NCBI GenBank assembly: GCA_965261795.1
Contig: OZ253476.1
Coordinates: 3,100,001 to 3,164,000, forward strand
From: CBDCFV01 sp965261795
GTDB taxonomy: Bacteria > Chloroflexota > Dehalococcoidia > Lucifugimonadales > UBA3495
Direction of reading: 5' to 3'
DNA length: 64,000 nucleotides
Part shown: in pieces, positions 33,998 to 43,299 of the stretch
How the letters are laid out: the number at the start of each line of letters is the position of its first letter
Position numbering within the stretch: the first letter of the stretch is position 1
Notes under the pieces: generated by a model
The model's input: only the letters and a program-made list of their open reading frames with translations
The model's database searches: none
Told to the model about the DNA's origin: nothing
Made by a program: the position numbers and the translations under genes

Positions 33998-34969
33998 TTA
34001 TTGTAACACAAGGGGATTGGCGTCCAGGAATTTGTCGACGAGCGCCGCCGCCGCCTCATCCAAGTTGGCGCCGGCGGCGTCCAGCCAGTGGATTCCGAGA
34101 TCGCTTGGCTTGAACCATGTGTACTGCCGGCGGGCCATCCGGTGGGTCTGGGTCTTTGTTCGGCGAACCGCTTCATCTAAGCCGGTCTGGCCTGACAAGT
34201 ACTCCCCCAACTCCCGGTATCCGGGACTGCCCAACGCTCCTTGTCCTGGAGCATAGCCCTCCGCGGCCAATTCCCGCACCTCTTCCAGCAACCCTTCAGC
34301 CATCATATCGTCAACCCTGGCGTCTATCCGCCGGTATAGCTCCTGTCGTTCCATGGTCAACCCTATAACCAGTGTTGGGAAGGGCGGGGCTTCCCCTTTT
34401 CCCATATTCGACGGTTTCCGTCCGGTGGCTTGGTGGATTTCCAAGGCGCGGATAACCCGGCGTACGTTGCGAGGGTCCAGGACGGCGGCCCTGTCCGGGT
34501 CCACTTCCTGCAATCTTGCGTGCAGCGCCTCACCACCCCCTTCGGCGGCCATTTGCTCCAGCCGTTGCCTGAACGCGGGGTCCGGCGGGACTTCGGGCAC
34601 TTGTCGGCCTTCCAGCAGTCCCCAAACGTATTGACCCGTGCCACCGGAGACTATGGGCAGGCGGCCGCGGGTGGCTATATCACCTATTGCGTCGTGGGCC
34701 AGCTTCAAGAATAGCCCCAAGCCAAAGCTTTCATTGGGGTCGAGGATATCGACAAGGTGATGACGAGCTTCAGCCCGCTCCGCCGGCATGGGTTTCGCCG
34801 TGCCGATGGACATCAACCGATAGACTTGCCGGCTGTCGGCGTTGACGATCTCCCCGTTGAACCGGCGCGCCAAGGATATGGCCAGCCGTGTCTTGCCCAC
34901 GGCGGTGGGGCCGACAACAGCAACGACGGGTGGAGCGGCGGGAGTCAACTTGGGGGGCGGGCTTCGCAT
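33998..34969 (-). CDS. miaA: tRNA dimethylallyltransferase
   Basis: From ATG 34969 (a TTG at 34996 is also possible). The P-loop GPTAVGKTRLAISLARRF and NADSRQVYRLMSIGTAKP, HHLVDILDPNE and RNVRRVIRALEIH are MiaA signatures, and the C-terminal TQTHRMARRQYTWFKPSDLG binds the anticodon loop. It adds an isopentenyl group to A37 of tRNAs reading UNN codons, using DMAPP. An isoprenyl synthase-like gene lies in the same convoy. It ends 28 bases before dapF starts. Confidence 0.95.
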   Translation of the reverse strand: MRSPPPKLTPAAPPVVAVVGPTAVGKTRLAISLARRFNGEIVNADSRQVYRLMSIGTAKPMPAERAEARHHLVDILDPNESFGLGLFLKLAHDAIGDIATRGRLPIVSGGTGQYVWGLLEGRQVPEVPPDPAFRQRLEQMAAEGGGEALHARLQEVDPDRAAVLDPRNVRRVIRALEIHQATGRKPSNMGKGEAPPFPTLVIGLTMERQELYRRIDARVDDMMAEGLLEEVRELAAEGYAPGQGALGSPGYRELGEYLSGQTGLDEAVRRTKTQTHRMARRQYTWFKPSDLGIHWLDAAGANLDEAAAALVDKFLDANPLVLQ

Positions 34970-35011
34970 GAAAGCTGGACGGCTTGGCAGCGACAATTGA
35001 GGGAATACAGT

Positions 35012-35764
35012 CTAGGCGTTGGCGGCAACTTGAACAATTCGCAGGAACTGGTCGGCATGCAAGCTGGCGCCCCCGACAAGCGCCCCGTGGATGCAATCAT
35101 GTCCCAAGAACCCAGCGACGTTGTCTCCATTCACGCTGCCGCCGTACAGAAGGGGCACTTCCGAGGCCGGTGCCGCATACATGGAAACCAGCGACGATTG
35201 CAGGGCTCCGCCCATGATGTCGGCGGCGATTTCAGGGGTAGCGGCTTGGCCGGCGCCAATTGCCCATACCGGTTCATAAGCGACCAGCAGGCCGCTTATG
35301 TCAACTATGCCGTCCAAAGCAGTGCGCAACTGCCTGTCCACTACGGCCCCGGCCTCACCCGCTTCCCGCTGCTCCAGAGTCTCTCCAACGCACAGGATGG
35401 GCTTTAGGCCGTGGGCAAAGGCCGCTTTGACCTTGCGGTTGACCAGTTCGTCAGTCTCGCCAAAAATGTGTCGGCGCTCCGAGTGGCCCAACATCACGTA
35501 CTCGCAGACGCCTTGGAGCATGAGCGGCGATGTCTCCCCGGTGAATGCGCCGCTGGGTTCGCAGTACATGTTTTGAGCACCGACTTTGATGGCCGAGCCG
35601 TCCACAAAACCCCTTACAGATTGCAGGGATATAAAGGGAGGACAGAGGATAACGTCAGCAGTGCATTCGGCTGGGAGGCCGTCCCTGACTGCCGCGGCCA
35701 ACCGGACAGCTTCATCCAGGGTGGTGTTCATCTTCCAGTTGGCTGCTATGGTTGGGGCCGGCAT
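35012..35764 (-). CDS. tpiA: Triosephosphate isomerase
   Basis: 250 residues from ATG 35764. N-terminal ANWKMNTTLDEAVRLA contains the substrate-binding Asn and Lys, MLGHSERRHIFGETD the catalytic His, VAYEPVWAIGAGQAATPE the catalytic Glu and loop 6, and LYGGSVNGDNVAGFLG and GALVGGASL the phosphate site. Length and motifs are normal. It interconverts dihydroxyacetone phosphate and glyceraldehyde 3-phosphate. It is located with pgk and apgM in one direction. Confidence 0.96.
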   Translation of the reverse strand: MPAPTIAANWKMNTTLDEAVRLAAAVRDGLPAECTADVILCPPFISLQSVRGFVDGSAIKVGAQNMYCEPSGAFTGETSPLMLQGVCEYVMLGHSERRHIFGETDELVNRKVKAAFAHGLKPILCVGETLEQREAGEAGAVVDRQLRTALDGIVDISGLLVAYEPVWAIGAGQAATPEIAADIMGGALQSSLVSMYAAPASEVPLLYGGSVNGDNVAGFLGHDCIHGALVGGASLHADQFLRIVQVAANA

Positions 35765-35794
35765 CGGCTCAACCTCCTCCGCCTGCAGAAACGT

Positions 35795-37000
35795 CTAGGG
35801 GCCAAACTTGGTGAGTTTCCCCGCGTGCGACATGGCCAGCAGCATGACCTGGGTGGCTTGGATACGCCCAATGGAACCTTGGCCGCAAGCCCGTTCGTCG
35901 AAGGTGGGCACACCTTCACCCTTGGTGAGTTTGGAGTGAAGCATGAAGGGCACCGGGTGCCAGCTATGTGCCGCCATGATTGCGGGTGTGGCGTGGTCAC
36001 CGGCCACCATGAACACGTCGGGTTCCAAGGCGCGAATCTGTGGGATGAACGGGTCCAACTCCTCCAAACGCTTTACCTTGGCGTCGAAGTCCCCGTCCTC
36101 GCCAGCGGCGTCGGCGGGCTTGTAGTGGATGAAGAAGAAGTCGTGATCGTTGTAGTGCTCCCGCAAAGTATCGACTTCGTCGCCAAAGGTGCGGCCCGTC
36201 GGAATCACTCTCATCCCGGACACGGTTGCCAAGCCCCGATACATGGGATAAGCGGCGATTCCCACCGGGTCCAACCGGTAGACATCCCCCATAGGGGGCA
36301 GACTGGGCAACTGGGCGAAACCGCGAAGCAGGACCATATTGGCCCGCTCTTCTTCGGCCAGTAAACGGCTCGCTTGATCAACAAACCCGTTCACCAAGGC
36401 GGCCGTCTTCTCCGCCTCGGGTGAAAGCGCGCGTACAGGCAGGGCGGCGGCCCCGGTGACTTGGGGGTCGGTCTCGGAGACCAGTTCCGAAAGCCCTTCT
36501 CCCCGCAGGTGCAGCACGAACCGGTAGTCCTGCACCGGGTAGATACGCAACTCCACGCCGTCCACCTCGATACGGTCCAACCGCTCGCAGAGCGGGGCGC
36601 TAAGCTCGGTGGGTATGCGTCCCGCGCGGCGGTCGACCAAGATCCCACTGCCGTCTACGGTGCAGAAGTTCCCGCGGGCGGCCACGTCGCCGAGTTGGAG
36701 TGTTATGTCAATTCCCAAAGCCTCCAGAACACCCCGGCCAATCTGGTGCTTCAACGGGTCGTACCCGAACAACGCCAAGTGCCCCGGACCGCTGCCGGGA
36801 GCCACGCCCGGCAATACCGGTGTAGTCAACCCGCAGGCGCTTTCCTTGGCCATGGCGTCGAGGTTGGGCGTGTGGGCGGTCTCCAACTCGGACAGGCCGG
36901 TGTCCGGGTGCGCCAACCCTCCCAAGCCGTCCACTACCAGCATGACAATCTTGGTCGATGTGGGAACGTAACAGTCGCGTAGTTCTTGCTGGTCGATCAT
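35795..37000 (-). CDS. apgM: Cofactor-independent phosphoglycerate mutase, archaeal type
   Basis: 401 residues from ATG 37000. MLVVDGLGGLAHPDTGLSEL carries the first metal-binding Asp. TPVLPGVAPGSGPGHLALFG holds the phosphorylated Ser region, GVLEALGIDITLQLGDVAAR is typical of ApgM, and VFMVAGDHATPAIMAAHSWH is the C-terminal metal motif. The enzyme interconverts 3- and 2-phosphoglycerate; the alkaline-phosphatase fold form is found in archaea and some bacteria. It sits between tpiA and pgk in a glycolytic block. Confidence 0.93.
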   Translation of the reverse strand: MIDQQELRDCYVPTSTKIVMLVVDGLGGLAHPDTGLSELETAHTPNLDAMAKESACGLTTPVLPGVAPGSGPGHLALFGYDPLKHQIGRGVLEALGIDITLQLGDVAARGNFCTVDGSGILVDRRAGRIPTELSAPLCERLDRIEVDGVELRIYPVQDYRFVLHLRGEGLSELVSETDPQVTGAAALPVRALSPEAEKTAALVNGFVDQASRLLAEEERANMVLLRGFAQLPSLPPMGDVYRLDPVGIAAYPMYRGLATVSGMRVIPTGRTFGDEVDTLREHYNDHDFFFIHYKPADAAGEDGDFDAKVKRLEELDPFIPQIRALEPDVFMVAGDHATPAIMAAHSWHPVPFMLHSKLTKGEGVPTFDERACGQGSIGRIQATQVMLLAMSHAGKLTKFGP

Positions 37001-37077
37001 CCCTAATCCCTGTGCAATCAGTCTTTTGGGCCACCCGGCGTAATCAGGGGCCGGGCGCTACATCTTCCTCGTTCAGG

Positions 37078-37422
37078 CTATTTCTTGACGGTCTTCTTGT
37101 CGGGCGGGGCGGCAGCGAACGCAAGCCCTCCTTCTATCCATTGCTGAAGCGCGGCATGGGTATTGATCCCTTCGGCGTCAACCATGACCCAGCCTTTCAT
37201 GGGTCGACCGGTAATGTCCATGGGCCCTGTGTGGGGAAGCGACAGAGACTCTTCATAACGATCGGGACCCACGCGCACGATCAAGTTGTCACGGTATATA
37301 CCGAAGCACATGTTCCCGCCGACCAGGAAAGCGATGCCGCCGAACATCCTCTTTTCTTCGATCCCCGAACGGCACTCGATCAACTTCCTTAGACGCAAGA
37401 CCAAGTCTGCATCGTATGGCAT
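37078..37422 (-). CDS. TfoX N-terminal domain protein
   Basis: 114 residues from ATG 37422. The single domain EEKRMFGGIAFLVGGNMCFG, IYRDNLIVRVGPDRYEESL and GRPMKGWVMVDAEG is the TfoX N-terminal fold, without the C-terminal domain of the competence regulator. The C-terminus is Lys/Pro-rich (PPDKKTVKK). Stand-alone domains of this kind are widespread and of unknown role. The gene lies between pgk and apgM, but a metabolic role is not implied. Confidence 0.85.
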   Translation of the reverse strand: MPYDADLVLRLRKLIECRSGIEEKRMFGGIAFLVGGNMCFGIYRDNLIVRVGPDRYEESLSLPHTGPMDITGRPMKGWVMVDAEGINTHAALQQWIEGGLAFAAAPPDKKTVKK

Positions 37423-37475
37423 CGGCTAACTCATCAGTCGTTCAGGGTTATGCGAAGTCATGGGCCCAAGTCGTG

Positions 37476-38672
37476 CTAAGCTTCCGGCAGGGCGGCGATG
37501 CCCGGCAGTTCCTTGCCTTCCAGGAACTCCAGCGACGCGCCTCCGCCAGTGGAAACGTGCGTCATTTTGTCCATCAGGCCCAACGCCTCCACTGCTTCCG
37601 CAGTGGAGCCGCCGCCGACAACTGTCGTCACCCCTTCCCGGTCGGCGATGGCTTGGGCTACCACGCGGGTCCCCTCGCTGAAACGGTCCATTTCGAACAC
37701 GCCCATGGGACCGTTCCAGATGATGGTCTTGCAGCCGGCCAATGCCTGAACAAACTCTTGTCTTGCGGTGGGACCAATGTCCATTATAAAAGAAGCTTCA
37801 GGCACGTCGTCTGCCAACGCCACCTGCGTCAGACGCGGCGACGCATCGAAATCGCTTGCGACGATCAAGTCCGTCGGCAGGTGGACGGTAATGTTGTCCC
37901 TGGAGGCACGTTCCAGGATTTCCCGGGCAAAGTCCAGCCGGTCCTCTTCGATACGGGAGGCCCCGGTGTTGCGGCCCATGGCGTTCAGGAAGGTGACGCA
38001 CATCCCGCCACCGATGAACAGGTGGTCCAGCTTGCTCAGGAGATTTTCCAGCACCAGTATTTTATCGCTTACCTTGGCTCCCCCCATCAAAGCCGCCAAT
38101 GGCTTCTCCGGAGACTCCAAGGCACGGCCCATAGAGTTGACTTCCTTCTCAACGAGGAACCCCATTGCCGAAGGCAAATATTCGGTAATCCCGACGGTAG
38201 AGGCGTGGGCGCGGTGAGCCACGGCGAAGGCATCCATCACGAAGGCGTCGGCCAAGCCCGCCAACGATTGGGAAAATTCGGGCGAGTTTTTCTCCTCACC
38301 AGCGTCAAACCGCAAATTCTCCAGCAGCACAACGTCTCCGGCTGCCATACCGGCGATGGCGGCCTCAACTTCGGGGCCACTGACCTGCGGCAGGCTGCGA
38401 ACAGGGTGGTCAAGCAGGACAGCCAAACGGTCTCCAACGGGAGCCAACCTCAGTTCTTCCACAACTTGCCCTCGAGGGCGGCCCAAGTGGGAGCAAAGGA
38501 TGACCCGGCTACCCTTGTCGATCAAGTAGCGAATAGTAGGCAAAGTGGCGCGGAGGCGTTGGTCGTAAAGGGCGATGGCCTCAACTCCCTGTTCAATAGG
38601 GACGTTGAAATCGACCCTCACCAAGACTCGCTTCCCATCTACGTTAAGATCGTTAAGACTGCGTTTAGCCAT
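37476..38672 (-). CDS. pgk: Phosphoglycerate kinase
   Basis: 398 residues from ATG 38672 (MAKRSLNDLNVDGKRVLVRV). Family motifs are RVDFNVPIEQG, CSHLGRPRGQV, ALMGGAKVSDKILVLENLL, NGPMGVFEMDRFSEGT and the C-terminal VVGGGSTAEAVEALGLMDKM with HVSTGGGASLEFLEGK. All expected substrate and nucleotide sites are present. It makes ATP from 1,3-bisphosphoglycerate. Its start overlaps the end of the isoprenyl synthase-like gene by eight bases, so the two are co-translated. Confidence 0.96.
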   Translation of the reverse strand: MAKRSLNDLNVDGKRVLVRVDFNVPIEQGVEAIALYDQRLRATLPTIRYLIDKGSRVILCSHLGRPRGQVVEELRLAPVGDRLAVLLDHPVRSLPQVSGPEVEAAIAGMAAGDVVLLENLRFDAGEEKNSPEFSQSLAGLADAFVMDAFAVAHRAHASTVGITEYLPSAMGFLVEKEVNSMGRALESPEKPLAALMGGAKVSDKILVLENLLSKLDHLFIGGGMCVTFLNAMGRNTGASRIEEDRLDFAREILERASRDNITVHLPTDLIVASDFDASPRLTQVALADDVPEASFIMDIGPTARQEFVQALAGCKTIIWNGPMGVFEMDRFSEGTRVVAQAIADREGVTTVVGGGSTAEAVEALGLMDKMTHVSTGGGASLEFLEGKELPGIAALPEA

Positions 38673-39678
38673 TTCCTTCTACAGCCCACTTAGTAATATC
38701 GTGGATAGAATCCAGCCGGTCGTCGGACACTCCCGCCGCTTTGAATCCGTCCAGCGCCTCTTGAGCAAGTTCCGCGGCCTTCTGTTCAGCAAAGCCGCGG
38801 GCGTTGGCATCGTCCAGGATGGCGATTATTCGGGCAGCGTCGTCAGGCTCCAGCACACGCTTGGCGTAAATGTTGCCCAACTCGCGCTTAGTAGATATGG
38901 GTGAGTTTTCCAGCGTGTGAATCAGCGGCAGGCTCTTCTTCTTGTTCAGCAGGTTGTTGGGGGTCATCCCGTCACCGCTTTGGCCCCATAGATCGGCTAC
39001 GTCCAAGCTAAGCTGCCACGCCATTCCAAGGGAACGCCCCGCTTGATGGAAACTGTCGCAGACTGCATCGTCGGCTCCGGCGGCGACGGCGCCTATCTCG
39101 GCGGCGCAACCGGCAAGGGCGCCCGTTTTCCGACCTATCATATCGTAGTAGGCGCCGCTGGTTACCATCAACCGGTCTTGGAAGTCCAAGTCAAGGAACT
39201 GCCCTTCACAAAGAGCCAAACAGGCTCGATCCAGAGCCAAAACGGAGCGCAACACCCGCTCCGCAGGCACGTCCCGCTGAGCCAGGCGCATTATAGTTGT
39301 GCGCCCAAGGGCGTGCAACCCGTCCCCGGCGTTGATGGCTTGGGCGGGACCCCATACCCACCAGACGCTTGGCCGGTCTTCGGCGACAGTCCTGGGGGAC
39401 TGCACGTCTCCATGCACGAGGGTGAAGTTATGCACCAACTCCACCGCAGCGGCGGCGGGGGCAGCTTGATGAAAGTCGTTTGCGAGGGCGTCGCAGGCGG
39501 CAAAGACAATCGCAGCCTGAAAATTGAGCGGCGAGGCCCCGGCAACCGGCTGCTTGGCTTGGTCGACCCACCCCAAGTGATAACGCAGCACGTCGTACAG
39601 GAAGCCTTGGCGGGACTCAAACACGTCCCTCAATTCTTGGTCCAACGCCTGTTGATAAGCTTCATACTTGGGGATCAC
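38665..39678 (-). CDS. Isoprenyl diphosphate synthase-like protein with degenerate Asp motifs
   Basis: 337 residues from ATG 39678. The all-helical fold is recognisable: AIVFAACDALANDFHQAAPA, VELVHNFTLVHGDVQSPR, WGPAQAINAGDGLHALG, YDMIGRKTGALAGCAAEIGA and NKKKSLPLIHTLENS. The first Asp-rich motif, normally DDxx(xx)D, reads GDVQSPR. The second, normally DDxxD, reads LDVADLW. The basic and KKKS positions are kept. Either the chemistry is altered or the protein is a non-catalytic partner. It overlaps pgk downstream. Confidence 0.75.
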   Translation of the reverse strand: MIPKYEAYQQALDQELRDVFESRQGFLYDVLRYHLGWVDQAKQPVAGASPLNFQAAIVFAACDALANDFHQAAPAAAAVELVHNFTLVHGDVQSPRTVAEDRPSVWWVWGPAQAINAGDGLHALGRTTIMRLAQRDVPAERVLRSVLALDRACLALCEGQFLDLDFQDRLMVTSGAYYDMIGRKTGALAGCAAEIGAVAAGADDAVCDSFHQAGRSLGMAWQLSLDVADLWGQSGDGMTPNNLLNKKKSLPLIHTLENSPISTKRELGNIYAKRVLEPDDAARIIAILDDANARGFAEQKAAELAQEALDGFKAAGVSDDRLDSIHDITKWAVEGNG

Positions 39679-39733
39679 TGCCGCCCTTCCAACATTTCAA
39701 AAAGTTTCGGGTAACGTGGCCTTGGTCGCCACT

Positions 39734-40345
39734 TCAACGCCAGTGCCTGACGATATCATTAAACGGTAAAGCTCCCTCGCGTATCAGCTTGGGACTATCC
39801 TCAGTTATGTCAATCACGGTTGATGCCATGCCCATCGGAGCCGGACCAGCGGCAACCACATAGTCGACCCTGGACCCCAGTTGGGCCGTCAGTTCTTCCA
39901 GGCTCTTCAGGTCGGGTTCACCGCTGCGGTTCGCGCTCGTGCCGGTGATGGGGCCGCCAAACATCCGGGCCAATGCCCTGGGCACCGGGTGGTCGGGCAC
40001 CCGCACTGCCACCGTCGGCGCGCCGGCCGTCAGCAAGTCCGGCACTGCGTCGGCCTTGGATACTATCAAGGTCAACGGCCCAGGCCAATATTTTTCGGCC
40101 AAGGTCCGGGCAACCGGAGTGACATCGGCGGCCACTGTCTCAAATTGTTTCCAACTGTCGATGAGGACCGGCAGCGCCAGACCAGCGGGCCTTTCCTTTA
40201 TATCGAACACCTTTTGCAGCGCATCCAGGTTGAAAACGTCCGCTCCCAAACCGTAAAGGGTATCCGTCGGAAATGCGACGACTCCGCCGTCGCGGAGCGC
40301 CTGAACGCCCATTTCCAGTTCACTTTGCGATACCTCAACAGGCAT
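39734..40345 (-). CDS. L-threonylcarbamoyladenylate synthase (Sua5/YrdC family)
   Basis: 203 residues from ATG 40345. VVAFPTDTLYGLGADVFNLD, KERPAGLALPVLI, WPGPLTLIV, VAVRVPDHPVPRAL and ITGTSANRSGEPD are the conserved YrdC-fold positions. The conserved KxR...PL is present as KERPAGLALP. The enzyme makes threonylcarbamoyl-AMP for the t6A37 modification of ANN-decoding tRNAs. There is no extra C-terminal Sua5 domain, so it is the short form (TsaC-like). It is first in the long minus-strand convoy. Confidence 0.92.
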   Translation of the reverse strand: MPVEVSQSELEMGVQALRDGGVVAFPTDTLYGLGADVFNLDALQKVFDIKERPAGLALPVLIDSWKQFETVAADVTPVARTLAEKYWPGPLTLIVSKADAVPDLLTAGAPTVAVRVPDHPVPRALARMFGGPITGTSANRSGEPDLKSLEELTAQLGSRVDYVVAAGPAPMGMASTVIDITEDSPKLIREGALPFNDIVRHWR

Positions 40346-40607
40346 CGGTCACATTCGCCAAGTTGTAGTTTTCGGTAGCCACATGGCGAGTATAGCATAG
40401 TCTCCTGGGGTCTCCGCGGCCAACCGTATCACTGGAGCCTTTGCTCCGTTCCCAACACTACCTTCACATGATGGAGTGGAAGTCTGGGGACACCGTAGCA
40501 AGAATTGGAGGGTGGTATACTCGAAACACTTAAGACTACGGTCGTGATTCTCAACACGTAGTCAAACATCTATGACATTCGATTGATTGACGTGGGCCGG
40601 GTGTACT

Positions 40608-41180
40608 TTGGATAGCGTATTTATTTATTGGGATAACTCCAATATTTTCATTGAAGCCCAGCGATTGGCGGAAGAACGCGGTGAAGGACCGGATGCTCGC
40701 CAAAGGGTACGAATTCACTTTGACAACATGTTGCGGTTGGCTCATGCCGACCGCAGTGTGCAGAAAGCGTTTGCGGACGGGTCCGTCCCGCCGGAGATGC
40801 GGCAGCTATGGAATAGGTTGGAAAGTAACGGTGTTGAGGTGCAATTGTTCGACCGCGGCAGTTCCGAGCGTGGCGAACAGGAAATCCCCGACCGGGTCCT
40901 TCAGTTGCGGATGCTGGAAGATGCCTTGGACTACAACGGAGACCCGGGCATAGTCGTGTTGCTCACCGGGGACGGCGCCGGTTACACCGAGGGAGCCGGC
41001 TTCCACAGCACCTTGGAACGTATGCACCGTCGAGGATGGCGTGTAGAAATTCTTTCATGGGCCCATTCCTGTAATCAACGGATGCGCCGGTGGGCGGAAG
41101 AGAACGGCGTATTCGTTCCGCTCGACGACTTCTACGATACGATCACTTTCATGGAGCCGTCCATACCCGGTTCGAATTAG
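40608..41180 (+). CDS. NYN domain (PIN-like) putative ribonuclease
   Basis: About 190 residues. I place the start at TTG 40608, just before LDSVFIYWDNSNIFIEAQRL; a TTG at 40587 is also in frame. IYWDNSNIF has the first catalytic Asp, and VVLLTGDGAGYTEGAGF with the preceding DPGIVVLL supplies later acidic residues. This matches NYN-domain proteins, which are RNases in several studied cases. The gene stands alone and diverges from the sua5-like convoy, with an A+T-rich gap between. Confidence 0.75.
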   Translation: MDSVFIYWDNSNIFIEAQRLAEERGEGPDARQRVRIHFDNMLRLAHADRSVQKAFADGSVPPEMRQLWNRLESNGVEVQLFDRGSSERGEQEIPDRVLQLRMLEDALDYNGDPGIVVLLTGDGAGYTEGAGFHSTLERMHRRGWRVEILSWAHSCNQRMRRWAEENGVFVPLDDFYDTITFMEPSIPGSN

Positions 41181-41407
41181 CTCAAGGAAGAGGACCCTCG
41201 GACTTGGACTTGTCGAGGCGGCCTGTCGCCTGACACCGTATAACTTTCGTCGCCGACCAGTTACTCCTTTCTTAACTGGCTCTTCACGGGCTAAAGGTTA
41301 AGGTTTGCCAGGTACCCGCGATGGCCCAGTCACCCCGAACGGCGTTATGTGCAGCCGCGAGCGGTGATTGTTATAATTCACCCGAATCTTACCCGGCGGC
41401 TGTATTT

Positions 41408-41827
41408 ATGCCTGAATCCATAGACCCCACCCGGCTGCGGCTGACCAACGAAGAAGGCTCGCAAGGAGCGCTTCTCGGACTTCGCTGCCGCGACTGCACC
41501 GCTACTATCTTCGGCCCGGGAACCTTTTGCCAGCAGTGCAGCTCACCCAACCTCGAGGCTGTGGAGTTCGGCCGGCAAGGAACCCTCTACAGTTATACCG
41601 TGGTCAGGGTGCCTCCCGCCGGCTGGCCCGGTCCCGTTCCGTATATCCTGGGGCAGGTTGAGCTATCAGAAGGGCCACAAGTGTTGGCCGAGATCATCGA
41701 CTGTCAGGAAGAGGAATTGACCATCGGTATGCCTATGCGCTTGGCGTTATGCACGGTAAGCGGGCAAGAAGGCCAAGCTGACAAGGTGGTGTACAAGTGG
41801 GAAATTGGGAGAGGAGGTCCAAATTGA
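41408..41827 (+). CDS. DUF35 zinc-ribbon/OB-fold acyl-CoA-associated protein
   Basis: 139 residues from ATG 41408. The rubredoxin-like ribbon LRCRDCTATIFGPGTFCQQC has two C-x2-C pairs. The OB part (GRQGTLYSYTVVRVPPAGWP, PYILGQVELSEGPQVLAEII) follows. Such proteins bind CoA and form complexes with thiolase-like proteins in archaeal mevalonate and bacterial steroid or fatty-acid pathways. The next gene encodes exactly such a thiolase and starts by overlapping this stop codon, so a complex is very likely. Confidence 0.9.
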   Translation: MPESIDPTRLRLTNEEGSQGALLGLRCRDCTATIFGPGTFCQQCSSPNLEAVEFGRQGTLYSYTVVRVPPAGWPGPVPYILGQVELSEGPQVLAEIIDCQEEELTIGMPMRLALCTVSGQEGQADKVVYKWEIGRGGPN

Positions 41828-42978
41828 CCCAATTCCGTTCGCAACGGCAGGTAATGGTAGCCGGAGTCGGCTTGCATCCCTTCGGCAGGTTCCCGGACAA
41901 GGACCTGGCAGGCTTGGCGTTGGATGCTGTCGTCCCTGCCTTGGAAGACACCGGCGTTCGCTGGCAGGACATCCAAGTGGCTTACTTCGGGCACGTCTAT
42001 TACCACGGCATGTCCGTTGGAGAGACGGCGTTGGCAAAGCTGGGCCTTACCGGCGTGCCGATAATCAACGTGGAAAACGCCTGCTCCAGCGGCTCCACCG
42101 CCTTCTGGCAGGCCTATTGGGGCATCGCCACCGGCATGTTTGATTTGGCGTTGGCCTTCGGGGCCGAGAAGGTTCCGCGCGGCCCGGTAACCGTGACCGC
42201 CGCCGACAGCCCGGAGCGTTACATCGGCAGTGATCACATGATGGCTGGGTACGCGCTGCGGATGCGGCGGTACATGGAGGAAACGGGGGCCACCGAGGTG
42301 GACATCGCCCAAGTGGCGGTGAAAGCCAGGGACAACGCGGCCCTCAACCCCTACGCACACCGGTCCGAGCAGCGCACCTTGGCTGAAGTGCTGGAGTCGC
42401 GCAAGATAGCCGACCCGTTGACACTATTCCAGTGCTGCCCTACCAGCGAGGGGGCCGCCGCCGCGGTCTTGTGCGCCGAAGAGTCAATTGCAAAGTACGG
42501 TATAGACCGGGCCCGGTCCATGCGTGTGGCAGCGGCTGTGTTGAAATCAGGCAACTACAACGGCAGGGGCAGCGACCACTCGGCATTCAGCCCCTACCGC
42601 ACCGAGCCCGCGGCCTTGGAAGCCTATGAGATGAGCGGGTTAAAGCCGGAGGACGTGGACCTGGTACAAGTGCACGACGCCGCCACTATCGGCGAACTAC
42701 AGCAACTGGAGTCCCTGCACTTGGTCCCCTTCGGCGAAGCTTGGCGGGCAACCGTCGATGGGCGAACCGCGCTCACCGGAGATATACCCACTAACACTGA
42801 CGGGGGTCTGCTGGCCATGGGCCATCCCTTCGGGGCCACGGGCATACGGATGATTCACGAGACTGTGACGCAGTTGCGGCGGGAAGCGGGGCCCCGGCAG
42901 ATAAAGGACGCGGAAGTAGGCTTGGCCCAGTGCTCAGGCGCGGGAGACGTGACCACGATCCACATTCTCACGAAATAG
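41824..42978 (+). CDS. Thiolase-like (SCP-x / acetyl-CoA acetyltransferase-like) protein
   Basis: 384 residues from TTG 41824, placed by GGAGAGGAGG just upstream and by overlap with the DUF35 stop. NVENACSSGSTAFWQAYWG has the nucleophilic Cys, DLVQVHDAATIGELQQLESL a typical His-containing loop, GHPFGATGIRMIHETV the second conserved His and QCSGAGDVTTIH the C-terminal C-x-G. The full set of catalytic residues is intact. It most likely cleaves or condenses acyl-CoA thioesters with the DUF35 protein. Confidence 0.9.
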   Translation: MTQFRSQRQVMVAGVGLHPFGRFPDKDLAGLALDAVVPALEDTGVRWQDIQVAYFGHVYYHGMSVGETALAKLGLTGVPIINVENACSSGSTAFWQAYWGIATGMFDLALAFGAEKVPRGPVTVTAADSPERYIGSDHMMAGYALRMRRYMEETGATEVDIAQVAVKARDNAALNPYAHRSEQRTLAEVLESRKIADPLTLFQCCPTSEGAAAAVLCAEESIAKYGIDRARSMRVAAAVLKSGNYNGRGSDHSAFSPYRTEPAALEAYEMSGLKPEDVDLVQVHDAATIGELQQLESLHLVPFGEAWRATVDGRTALTGDIPTNTDGGLLAMGHPFGATGIRMIHETVTQLRREAGPRQIKDAEVGLAQCSGAGDVTTIHILTK

Positions 42979-43000
42979 ATGTCTGTTGACCGGTAACGCC

Positions 43001-43285
43001 ATGCAAGACTTCGTTATTCTAGGCGCGATGAAGGGGCGGTTCATCTCTGATAACGGGAACCTGTACGACAACTTTCAGATGATGGGGTACGTTACCGCGA
43101 TTGGACCGACGGAAGCGGTCACCCAATTTTTCGATCAAACACCTTACCCGATCCGCTGGGAGGATGTCGAATACATGTGGGCGCTGCGCTTGGCCGAAGC
43201 GGACACTTCCGCGCCCTACGGCGAATATCCGCGTGTTTATGTCGAGTCGCTGCGCCGCCGCTGGGACCCGGATTCGGAAACCTGA
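43001..43285 (+). CDS. Small hypothetical protein downstream of the thiolase
   Basis: 94 residues from ATG 43001 (a TTG at 42986 is also in frame; neither has a strong ribosome site). The sequence is soluble: FVILGAMKGRFISDNGNLYD, NFQMMGYVTAIGPTEAVTQF and WEDVEYMWALRLAEAD. The regular pattern and the tight 20-base gap suggest a genuine gene co-transcribed with the thiolase. I do not recognise the family; a role in modulating that enzyme is speculation. Confidence 0.5.
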   Translation: MQDFVILGAMKGRFISDNGNLYDNFQMMGYVTAIGPTEAVTQFFDQTPYPIRWEDVEYMWALRLAEADTSAPYGEYPRVYVESLRRRWDPDSET

Positions 43286-43299
43286 GTCGGCTATCGGCC

